NCBI RefSeq assembly: GCF_009176725.1
Contig: NZ_AP020337.1
Span: 1,426,001 to 1,490,000 of the forward strand
Length of the DNA stretch: 64,000 nt
Direction: 5' to 3'
From: Pseudomonas sp. KUIN-1
GTDB lineage: Bacteria; Pseudomonadota; Gammaproteobacteria; Pseudomonadales; Pseudomonadaceae
In this document: positions 28,305-35,065 of the stretch, piece by piece
Layout: every line of letters begins with the position of its first letter
Numbering within the stretch: the stretch's first letter is position 1
Position numbers and translations under genes: made by a program
Notes under the pieces: generated by a model
Told to the model about the DNA's origin: nothing
Seen by the model: only the letters and a program-made list of their open reading frames with translations
Databases searched by the model: none

Positions 28305-28870
28305 GTTAACAGGATATTCAGGATATTCAGTCCCTGCGCGGCGCAGCCCGCGCTTTAGGCGCGGTCCGGCCTTGCCGGTCGGCCTGCGGCCGTTGGGCAC
28401 CAAAAAGTAAGAGCTTGGGGCTTTCCGATCCCTTTGGGCTTGTCAGAATGCCCCAGGAGCCGTCAAAAACGCTTTTTAAGCGTGCGGTGATTGCTGTGAG
28501 TGCGCATAGTCCCAAGAACGCTCAGAACGGAGCGCAAGGCCTTACAGTGGGTGTGATGGACGGAGTTGAGACGAGTTCGTGCGTATTACAGCCCGATGAG
28601 GTGGCACAAGTCCGTGCGTATTACTAATGACGAAGCCCCCGTGTGTTTGTCCGGAGTAGTCGGGTGTAGCCCCCGGCATGAATTATCGCGAGTAGCCCGC
28701 AAGGCCGGTGCGTCAACGCGAAGCGTCGTCCACGGCCGCGCAGCCGCGGAAGGGGCGAAGTGTTCGTAGCCAGAATCGAGCAGCTAGGGTGGTCGGCGTC
28801 GTGTCCGCGTTGATAGTGGAGGTGTCCCCCTATCCTTCCAGAATTGGACATAAGTCAGGAGAGGCTGCGT
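28305..28870. other. Gene-free remainder of the putative oriV region
   Basis: After the iterons comes a strongly GC-rich, dyad-rich tract (28330-28400, with GCCTTGCCGGTCGGCCTGCGG). Then follow a spaced direct repeat GTGCGTATTAC (28579 and 28613) and a second GC-rich dyad near 28730-28750. CCTATCCTTCC at 28829-28839 resembles the IncP nic core but lacks an obvious flanking dyad. Short open frames here have no family support. No gene is called. Confidence 0.5.
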
Positions 28871-28877
28871 TTGGAAA

Positions 28878-28907
28878 ACACAACCCCGCACTGAGGCGGG
28901 GTTGTGT
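28878..28907 (-). terminator. Terminator of the leftward trb cluster
   Basis: ACACAACCCCGC and GCGGGGTTGTGT form a perfect 12-bp stem with a 6-nt loop. On the reverse strand it is followed by TTTTCC. It separates the leftward trb genes from the rightward repA-repC operon. Confidence 0.85.
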
Positions 28908-28922
28908 GGGGCTGGTCAGCGA

Positions 28923-29252
28923 TCACCGCTTACTTGGCTTCTCTTGCTTCTGTGCTTCCTGCGCTGCCTGCGCTGCCTGGATGGCCATCAACGCCTGCTG
29001 ATTCAGGGCTGCGTTATTCTTGCTGCCCAGCAAAGGTAGTCGATTCATAGCCTGTGCCCCGGCAAATAGGCGATACGAAGCCGATAGAGCGAGCGGGCTT
29101 ACGCGAAGCTGCAAGGCCGTGTACTGGCGATCCAGCCTATCGAGTTGCGGCCCGTAGCCCTTGCTACGCAGCCATCGGCCGAGCGCCCACATGCCGATGC
29201 CGAACGTAAAAGCGAATACTACGAATCCAGCGAACATCAGAAAGCCCATCAT
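28923..29252 (-). CDS. Small membrane protein following trbL, unknown function
   Basis: The 109-residue protein has one N-terminal membrane span (GFLMFAGFVVFAFTFGIGMW) and a C-terminal Ala/Gln-rich helix (ALMAIQAAQAAQEAQKQEK). The ATG at 29252 is preferred over the longer frame from 29291, which would run well into trbL; the two genes then nearly abut. It occupies the trbM position of IncP trb operons but does not look like TrbM, a signal-peptide-bearing periplasmic protein. Probably an accessory of the TrbJ-L set. Confidence 0.6.
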   Translation of the reverse strand: MMGFLMFAGFVVFAFTFGIGMWALGRWLRSKGYGPQLDRLDRQYTALQLRVSPLALSASYRLFAGAQAMNRLPLLGSKNNAALNQQALMAIQAAQAAQEAQKQEKPSKR

Positions 29253-29254
29253 GA

Positions 29255-30868
29255 TTATTTCCCCGTTTTTTCGTTGTTGGAGGCCGTACATGGCACACTC
29301 AGCGAGGCTAGGCGACCATTAGTAGGGCTTGCGTCTGAGGCTGGACGGATCACGTTTGAATCCCCCTGCTCGGAATCAGCGGCTAAATCTCCACCGCCGT
29401 TTATCGGGGCCGAATTGACCTCGCTATTTGAAGGTGGGGTTGATCCAGCACCAAGGGACAGGCCATGCGCATTCTCCATGCCCGGTACAGCCATTGAAGC
29501 CATCACCCCAAGCACCTTTGCACCTCCATTCGCTGTTTGAGAAAGGGCATTTCCCAAGCCTTCAGTACCCCTTTTTGGTGTCTCTTGCTGTTTGTCTTTG
29601 TCGTCGTTGTCTTGGATTGCCTTTCCAGCCTGCTTAGCGGCCTGCTGTACGCCGCTGTTAGATTGCTGGGCAGGGCTAGGCCTCGTATTAGCCGTACTGC
29701 CCCCTACGCTCGAGCCCGCTGATGTAGAGCCCTTGAGGGCTGCGCCGCCACCAGTGCTAGCACCCACTCCAGAGGATGCGGCATTGGCTGTTGACGCTAC
29801 CGCACCGGTGCCGGAGTTTGCCGCACCGGCAAAGCTGGAGTTGATAGCGCCAGCCAATCCTCCGCTACCGGCAGCCCCTGCAGCACTTGCACCACCACCA
29901 CCGGCAGCGCCAAGCGCACCAGCGGCGGCGGGCGCAGCGGCACCGGCCGTGGCGATGGTGGCGACTGCGGCAGCAGCACCGGCTGCGCCAGCCGCTGCCA
30001 TTCCGCCGATGGTCGAGCCTCCGCCCATTGACGTGCCGCTGATCATCCCGCCAATCAGTTCGGGAATAGTCTTGGTCAGGTAGGCGCATACGAGAGCCAA
30101 ACCTGCCAATGTCATCAGAGATGCTTCGTCATTGGTATAAGCCGCTAACCAGGACTTAGCCGACGTGACAATAATTCCTACGATCAATGTTAAGACGAAC
30201 AGCTTGGCACCTACTGCAACAACGAAACGGAGTGGTGCAATTGCAAAATCGCGAGTCCATTGCGAACCGCCGAAACCGAAGAACAGCACGGAGGCATTGA
30301 TTATGACGTACGACTCTACAAGCGTCACAAACATGAATGCCGCGATAAAGGCGAAGCACAATAAAACCAAACAGCCAACAAGCGCGATAAGGACTGCTTT
30401 ACCCGGAGAGAAAAGTGAAATTCCTTCCACAATGGTACGTGAGAAGTTGACGGCCACCGCGAACATATCACCGGGCTGAAGCGCACGACCCAAACCGCTA
30501 GCTGTGCCTGCCGCTTCTCGGAAACTGTCCACTACGGCTGTTGCCCATGGCACGGAATGCTCAATGACTGCGTAGAAAAAACCAATGACCATGAAGAAGC
30601 GGATCAGCTCGCCGACAACTTCGCCTAAGTCAACTTGTTTCATCACTAAAGGCATGAACGTCCAAACCAATTGGATGAGAGCGAGAGACGCCAGTAATTT
30701 GAGTGCATAACCCTGTAGTCGTGGTGACCATTCACTTGCAGCTTGATAGAGCATCCGCAAAAGTCCGTTCATTTCATTGCTTTGAGTTACATCTCCTGCT
30801 GCCATCGCGCTACCGGCTGAAAGCAAGAGTATTGCACTAATGAGTGGTAGAAATGCTGAGCGTTGCAT
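29255..30868 (-). CDS. trbL: TrbL, VirB6-type inner-membrane channel subunit of P-type T4SS
   Basis: The 537-residue protein has a signal peptide (MQRSAFLPLISAILLLSAGSAMAAG) and several membrane spans through about residue 270 (for example ALIALVGCLVLLCFAFIAAFMFV). A long Ala/Gly/Ser-rich low-complexity tail (about 275-420) and a polar C-terminus follow. TrbL/VirB6 proteins form the inner-membrane pore of the conjugation channel. No other channel genes are in the element, so it would assemble into a helper's T4SS. The start lies 2 bp after the trbK-like stop with an embedded ribosome site. Confidence 0.88.
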   Translation of the reverse strand: MQRSAFLPLISAILLLSAGSAMAAGDVTQSNEMNGLLRMLYQAASEWSPRLQGYALKLLASLALIQLVWTFMPLVMKQVDLGEVVGELIRFFMVIGFFYAVIEHSVPWATAVVDSFREAAGTASGLGRALQPGDMFAVAVNFSRTIVEGISLFSPGKAVLIALVGCLVLLCFAFIAAFMFVTLVESYVIINASVLFFGFGGSQWTRDFAIAPLRFVVAVGAKLFVLTLIVGIIVTSAKSWLAAYTNDEASLMTLAGLALVCAYLTKTIPELIGGMISGTSMGGGSTIGGMAAAGAAGAAAAVATIATAGAAAPAAAGALGAAGGGGASAAGAAGSGGLAGAINSSFAGAANSGTGAVASTANAASSGVGASTGGGAALKGSTSAGSSVGGSTANTRPSPAQQSNSGVQQAAKQAGKAIQDNDDKDKQQETPKRGTEGLGNALSQTANGGAKVLGVMASMAVPGMENAHGLSLGAGSTPPSNSEVNSAPINGGGDLAADSEQGDSNVIRPASDASPTNGRLASLSVPCTASNNEKTGK

Positions 30869-30870
30869 AG

Positions 30871-31056
30871 TTAGAAATCCTCAGACGGGCCCCAATTGTT
30901 TTTCCGGGCTTCAAAGTTTTTATCCGTGTCTAATTGCATCGAACGATCAGTAGCACCGCAATCTGTGCGGATAGAAACAATGAATCCGGACAGAACAGCA
31001 CCACTAAGAGCAGAGACGATACATAACCCAGCGATCAGGTTTTTAGATATGAACAT
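30871..31056 (-). CDS. trbK: TrbK-like short membrane protein (candidate entry exclusion)
   Basis: This 61-residue protein has one hydrophobic segment (LIAGLCIVSALSGAVLSGFIV) and sits between trbJ and trbL, exactly where IncP plasmids carry the entry-exclusion gene trbK. No clear lipobox is visible, unlike RP4 TrbK. Its last 13 residues (FEARKNNWGPSEDF-type tail) repeat the TrbJ C-terminus with one substitution in 14, and the DNA around both stops is duplicated. Name from position; function is inference. Confidence 0.55.
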   Translation of the reverse strand: MFISKNLIAGLCIVSALSGAVLSGFIVSIRTDCGATDRSMQLDTDKNFEARKNNWGPSEDF

Positions 31057-31058
31057 AG

Positions 31059-31853
31059 TTAGAAATCCTCGGAGGGCCCCCAGTTATTTCTACGAGCCTC
31101 GAACTTCTGCTCGGCGGCTTCGCTAGCAGCCTTTCGGTCGCCCTGCTGAGCCATATAGTTACCTTGCATATTTATTTGCGTGGCCAGTAGATCGCGCAGT
31201 TTTTGCAACTGCTGCACGTTCTGAGACGCTATCTCGTTGCCTGCCTGAATGGCTTGCATCCGGCCCACGGCTGACTGTGAGCGAGCCACCATGTGATCGA
31301 GCTGGGTATCCTCAGACTCGAAAGTGCTGGTGTTGAGATTGGCAGCTTCAAGGGCCGCTTTTACGCTGTCGCGGTTTTGCTCTGACCACTTCTGATAGCG
31401 CTCACGCGCCGGTACTTCCGCAGAGTTCGCAGCTTGATTTAGGTATGACTGAAAGCCAGGAAAAGCGGTGTTGAACTGAGAGTCCATATTCTGGATCTGG
31501 CGGCCTAGGGACTGCGACCGGTTGTAGATGTTGGCCACATTTTTAAGATCGGCCGCGATGCTGCCAAACATGGAATTGGGCAAACCCGTGCCCTGAGTGA
31601 CCATGTTTTGATACTGCTGAATCTGCGTCTGTAGCTGCTCGGCAGTGTTCAGCGACGTGTTGACTGCTTCGGCGTACTCGAACATCTGTTGATAAAACGT
31701 CGAGCAGTTCGAGCAGTAAATTGCGTAGGCGGGAGACGATGCCAAGTAGAGACCCACATTAAGGCTTGTGCTTATCATTGCTAAAATCATTGCAGTGCAT
31801 CTTCTGGATTTTCGAGCTAATGAAATCGGCGGCTTTAGCGATTCTGCATTCAC
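31059..31853 (-). CDS. trbJ: TrbJ, VirB5-type protein of P-type T4SS
   Basis: The 264-residue protein has an N-terminal signal region ending SSPAYA, then IYCSNCSTFYQQM. A long helical domain (TAEQLQTQIQQYQNMVTQG, SQSLGRQIQNMDSQF) typical of TrbJ/VirB5 follows. It is exported and contributes to the pilus tip or mating-pair stabilisation. Start is GTG 31853 with GAGG seven to ten bases upstream, inside the duplicated cassette that also starts alpA. It heads the leftward trbJ-trbK-trbL operon. Confidence 0.88.
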   Translation of the reverse strand: MNAESLKPPISLARKSRRCTAMILAMISTSLNVGLYLASSPAYAIYCSNCSTFYQQMFEYAEAVNTSLNTAEQLQTQIQQYQNMVTQGTGLPNSMFGSIAADLKNVANIYNRSQSLGRQIQNMDSQFNTAFPGFQSYLNQAANSAEVPARERYQKWSEQNRDSVKAALEAANLNTSTFESEDTQLDHMVARSQSAVGRMQAIQAGNEIASQNVQQLQKLRDLLATQINMQGNYMAQQGDRKAASEAAEQKFEARRNNWGPSEDF

Positions 31854-32075
31854 AACGAATACCTCGTTTTGTCATAGTTCAAGATTCGATTATTGCCCTA
31901 TATTTCCAGAGCATTCCAGTGATGTTTGTTAAAATTTATCTTTAAAAATCAGTATGTTAATTCCCGCAAACGTCTAGTTTCGGGACGAAAAAAAATGCCA
32001 TATCGTTGATCTGTCAGGAGTTTTCTGCTCAAGAACCGCAAGAAAAAATGTGTCCCGCAAACATTTGTTTCGGGA
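31851..32075 (-). promoter_or_regulatory. Right copy of the duplicated regulatory cassette (upstream of trbJ)
   Basis: Read on the reverse strand, operators TCCCGAAAC-N4-GTTTGCGGGA (32053-32075) and TCCCGAAAC-N5-GTTTGCGGGA (31962-31985) are followed by the CTGGAATGCTCTGGAAATAT leader, AACGAGG and GTG 31853. Order, spacing and total length equal the left copy. Both cassettes drive convergent operons. Confidence 0.8.
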
Positions 32076-32383
32076 CAGAAATAAAACCTACTGAAGTGGG
32101 CTTTGCAGCTAAAAGGTTTAGCCAAAAGCTAGATGGGATTGCCGCGATGTGGATCGCGCTGAAATCCGGGGTATTTTTCGCCGGTTTTCGGGCGGCCGCT
32201 GGTGTGGTCTTGGTTTGACTCCCTTAGCCTCTTGGACAGGATGGGTAGGGGGAGTGATTTGCTCGCCACTTTTTTTCTTTGGTGCCCATCGTCCTTTACT
32301 TGGTTCATATCATGCACGCCTTCTGTCTCTGTTTTGCGCATTGAGCAAGTAGGCCGTAACGGAATCCGCCCTAGTTAAAAACT
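32076..32383. other. Left part of the oriT zone, no supported gene
   Basis: About 300 bp between the right cassette and the phased array. A reverse-strand frame (32129-32308, starting MNQVKDDGHQRKKVAS) encodes a basic 59-residue peptide in the position of RP4 traK, but I see no similarity and leave it uncalled. A T-rich tract is at 32267-32280. Confidence 0.35.
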
Positions 32384-32478
32384 GCGCTGTTACGCGTCTG
32401 GGTGCGTTTCTATGCGCCTATTAGCTTCTTTGCGACACACAAAGTGCGCTGGTATGCGCTTCAATGCGTCCTTATGCG
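32384..32478. repeat. Helically phased TGCGY array
   Basis: GCG triplets in TGCG or CGCG contexts recur at exact 10-bp steps in two runs: 32384, 32394, 32404, 32414 and 32446, 32456, 32466, 32476. One face of the helix is thus marked over about 95 bp, as expected for cooperative binding or bending proteins. It lies between the trb cassette and the hairpin upstream of traJ. Confidence 0.65.
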
Positions 32479-32549
32479 TTTAGCCCTCTGTTTCGGGGCT
32501 CCGATGGATATTGATCGATTCGAACGCATGGAAACGCACGGAGTTAGAC

Positions 32550-32590
32550 GGCAAGATATGTGTTGTACGGGTACGGGCAAGCCCGTACCC
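32550..32590 (-). other. Candidate oriT: perfect hairpin with an IncP-like nic core
   Basis: GGGTACGGGC-AA-GCCCGTACCC (32569-32590) is a perfect inverted repeat. On the reverse strand it is followed by CATATCTTGCC, which resembles the IncP/IncI nic consensus YATCCTG/Y with one change. The putative nick would lie between 32551 and 32552. traJ lies on the IR side, as at RP4 oriT, so traJ would enter last. The exact nic site is tentative. Confidence 0.4.
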
Positions 32591-32697
32591 ATCCACCACT
32601 GCCACTTATTCGCCTTCGGCTCAACGTATCTTGCTCTGCGAGGCGCACAGCCGCTGCCGCGTCTAAGAGCAAAAACACAGCAACAACAGGAGCACCC

Positions 32698-33069
32698 ATG
32701 ACAGGCAGCACCAAAGAAAAAACAACGGCTCGCCGACGCGGCAAGCCGATAGAGGTTTGGGTCACTGATGAGGAAAAAGAGGCAATTACTGAGCGTGCTA
32801 ACGAGGCAGGCATGTCCCGTTCTGGCTACCTTCGCGCCCTTGGTTTGAACACTCCGATCCGGTCGGTTGTTGATCTGGTCGCAGTCGCTGACTTGGCCAA
32901 GGTCAATGGTGACCTTGGGCGGGTGGCTGGCCTGCTGAAACTCTGGCTGGCAGAGAAGCGAGGAGAAGGGGCTAGCGCCATTGATGTGGATGCATTGATG
33001 GTCGATTTCCGGGAACTACAGGTCACAGTTCGAGAAAAAATGGGATTGATCGTCAAAATTCATAAGTGA
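32698..33069 (+). CDS. traJ: TraJ/MobC-like ribbon-helix-helix relaxosome protein
   Basis: The 123-residue protein has a basic N-terminus and an RHH DNA-binding segment (KPIEVWVTDEEKEAITERANEAGMSRSGYLRALGL). It continues with VADLAKVNGDLGRVAGLLKLWL, typical of TraJ of IncP plasmids and MobC proteins. TraJ binds the oriT inverted repeat and recruits the TraI relaxase. No relaxase is encoded here, so a helper relaxase is required. ATG 32698 with AGGAG at 32688-32692 is clear. The candidate oriT lies 108 bp upstream. Confidence 0.85.
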   Translation: MTGSTKEKTTARRRGKPIEVWVTDEEKEAITERANEAGMSRSGYLRALGLNTPIRSVVDLVAVADLAKVNGDLGRVAGLLKLWLAEKRGEGASAIDVDALMVDFRELQVTVREKMGLIVKIHK

Positions 33070-33423
33070 GCCCGTTTTTGCTTATATCTGTAGCGATCCG
33101 ATATGCTCTTGGTCGAGAAATTGCCGACAGACCCTCGCCCGTAGTGTGAACCAGTTCAGTCTGCATCTGACACGTTCGAAAAGCGTAATTTCTAAGGCAG
33201 CACCGGACCTTACGTGTCACAGTAGCCTGATGCCATATGGGGCGCTACTATCCGACCAACGACGAAGTACTGCTCGTGGTTACGTGGTTGGGCTAAAGAG
33301 CACCAGCGCGCAAAAGCCAGTTGTATTGCGTTGTTACGCTCATATGGGGTCAAACCTTGACTAATTCGTGGATAAGGACATGCCTACAATCTAGGGGATA
33401 GGTTGTTCGCCAGGGAGGTAAGT
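33070..33423. other. Spacer between traJ and the defence cargo
   Basis: This 354-bp stretch contains a 72-codon frame (33146-33364, +) without family, ribosome site or convincing composition. It probably holds the promoter of the ABC-3C operon; AAACCTTGACTAATT lies near 33352-33366. I find no repeat or hairpin of note. Confidence 0.4.
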
Positions 33424-34560
33424 GTGAGCGAGAGTAAAACGACCGTACCTACAGGTGCCCAAAGGACCGCCCTTCCTAGTCCAACACCGTGGCCAGGAGC
33501 AAACGCCCGGCTTCTAGGTCTCGGCGCAGGTCTGCCTGTTTCCAAGCTTGATCGACTCGCAAGCTTCGATGATAGCCAATTCGAGCGCTTCGTACTCGAA
33601 TGGGGGAACGACTACCTAAAGGCAAGAGTGCCGGGTGTTTACGAAGTCCAGCTTCGCGGAGGCGCCGGTGATAAAGGGCGAGACGTCATCGTTTGGTTCG
33701 ATCCACCGAGCGCAGTTCCACGCCGTTGGCATCTGTATCAATGTAAACATTACGCCACCGCGCTAGGGGCAAGCTCTGCTTACGAGGAAATTGGGAAGGT
33801 TCTATACTACACTTACGTCGATGACTACTCTTCACTGGCGGAGTATTGGTTTGTTACGCACAAAGGTGTGACGTCATCGTTGCAGGATCTTTTTGACTAT
33901 CCCGAAAAATTAAGAGCAGGCCTTCTCACGAATTGGGATAAGTATTGCCAGAATAAGATAACTACAAAGAAGAAGGTCGAGCTCACTCCAATGCTCAAAG
34001 CGCATATTGAAGCGTTTGATTTCAGCATTTTTCGCGCAAAGCAGCCGCTTGATCTCATATCAGAGCATGCACAGACACGTTATCATCTCGCCGTATTTGG
34101 AGCTCCTTTAATCGATCGACCTTTACCACAAAAACCGCCGTCGTCAGTGGCTCCTCTTGAAGCGGTCTACATTGCCCAACTTTACAAGGCAATAAGTCAG
34201 AAACTTGGAATTGAAGTGACCAATACTGGCCACTTCAATCATGACACAAAGCTATCCGCTCTCTTTGAACGCTCCAGAATGGCTTTCTATTCGGCCGAAG
34301 GCTTAAAGGAACTTGCTCGCGATCAAATGGCCGATATGTCCTACTTTGACACGCTACTCGGCGAATTCTGCGACGGTCTTTATCATTACTATTCTGACGA
34401 AGGCCGTGTCGGCCTCGACCGCGTGGTGGACACAGTGAAGGGCGCGCAGTCTCTTCAACTCAGCGATCATGTATTGAAGCCACATGTTGTACCAAATGAT
34501 CGTGAGGGAATGTGCCATCAAATGGCAAACGATGGTCGAGTGGAATGGTGCTCATCATGA
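33424..34560 (+). CDS. ABC-3C system effector component with Mrr-like nuclease domain
   Basis: The 378-residue protein has a PD-(D/E)xK fold near the N-terminus: FERFVLEWGNDYL (about 50), GAGDKGRDVIVWFD (catalytic Asp near 88) and HLYQCKHYA (QxK near 105). A helical C-terminal region follows (KLSALFERSRMAFYSAEGLKELA onward), of the type that docks to the other ABC-3C parts. ABC three-component systems were defined computationally as conflict systems with variable effectors. GTG 33424 has AGGGAGG at 33412-33418, better than TTG 33403. The stop overlaps the next ATG (ATGA). Confidence 0.8.
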   Translation: MSESKTTVPTGAQRTALPSPTPWPGANARLLGLGAGLPVSKLDRLASFDDSQFERFVLEWGNDYLKARVPGVYEVQLRGGAGDKGRDVIVWFDPPSAVPRRWHLYQCKHYATALGASSAYEEIGKVLYYTYVDDYSSLAEYWFVTHKGVTSSLQDLFDYPEKLRAGLLTNWDKYCQNKITTKKKVELTPMLKAHIEAFDFSIFRAKQPLDLISEHAQTRYHLAVFGAPLIDRPLPQKPPSSVAPLEAVYIAQLYKAISQKLGIEVTNTGHFNHDTKLSALFERSRMAFYSAEGLKELARDQMADMSYFDTLLGEFCDGLYHYYSDEGRVGLDRVVDTVKGAQSLQLSDHVLKPHVVPNDREGMCHQMANDGRVEWCSS

Positions 34561-35063
34561 CTTATAATTCGGAGTTGACGCCGGTTCGCCCATTCAATAG
34601 CCCGCTCGAATGTGGCCTGCGGATGTTGTTTTTGCTAGAAGCTAGCACTGGGCAAGACACAGACCTTCAACGTTTGATCTCCTACGACTACTTGCTAGTG
34701 CACTCTGGTGATGTTGTCGGCGGTCCGGAAAGCCTTCACCCCGCAGTTCCTTTTCGAGGTAGCGAGTTCCTCGTAAAAAGAGATCTTGTCCATGCGGGAC
34801 TTAATCAAATGTGCTCTCGAGAGCTACTCCTTAAAACCTTTGATGCTACAGGCATCCTATACCGTGCCACGACCCTGACGTCGGCTTTTCTAGCACTGAT
34901 GAGAACGTCGTACGCGTTGGCGTTGCGTGAGCGCTCTAGCTGGGTTATTGAGCATTTTGGAATGTATTCAGACGGCGAGCTTGAAAAATATATGAATGAA
35001 AATGTTGGCCGCTGGGGTGGCGAGTTCGAACGGTTGTCCGCCCTAAATGAATTGGAGCTCTGA
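34557..35063 (+). CDS. ABC-3C system middle component
   Basis: The 168-residue helical protein contains RPFNSPLECGLRMLFLLEA and LISYDYLLVHSGDVVGGP, followed by a GSEFLVKRDLVHAGL segment. This pattern is characteristic of the MC proteins of ABC-3C cassettes: a four-helix core plus a winged-HTH-like part. It should bridge the nuclease and ATPase. The ATG at 34557 overlaps the upstream TGA, so I prefer it to starts at 34512 or 34545. The ATPase gene starts 3 bp after its stop. Confidence 0.78.
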   Translation: MTYNSELTPVRPFNSPLECGLRMLFLLEASTGQDTDLQRLISYDYLLVHSGDVVGGPESLHPAVPFRGSEFLVKRDLVHAGLNQMCSRELLLKTFDATGILYRATTLTSAFLALMRTSYALALRERSSWVIEHFGMYSDGELEKYMNENVGRWGGEFERLSALNELEL

Positions 35064-35065
35064 AG

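Noticed and set aside
28415..28769. Overlapping open frames of 67-70 codons on the + strand in the oriV region
   Set aside because: GC-rich repeat-containing DNA without family similarity or convincing ribosome sites. They overlap each other and the origin dyads, so they are probably chance frames.
28829..28839. CCTATCCTTCC as the oriT nic site
   Set aside because: It matches 10 of 11 bases of the IncP nic core but has no adjacent inverted repeat and is far from traJ. Kept only as an alternative to the 32.55-kb site.
32129..32341. Possible traK homologue on the reverse strand
   Set aside because: The position suits TraK, but the 59-70-residue basic peptide shows no recognisable TraK features and runs into low-complexity sequence.
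33146..33364. 72-codon frame upstream of the ABC-3C operon
   Set aside because: No recognisable motif, no Shine-Dalgarno sequence and irregular codon use. More likely promoter spacer.
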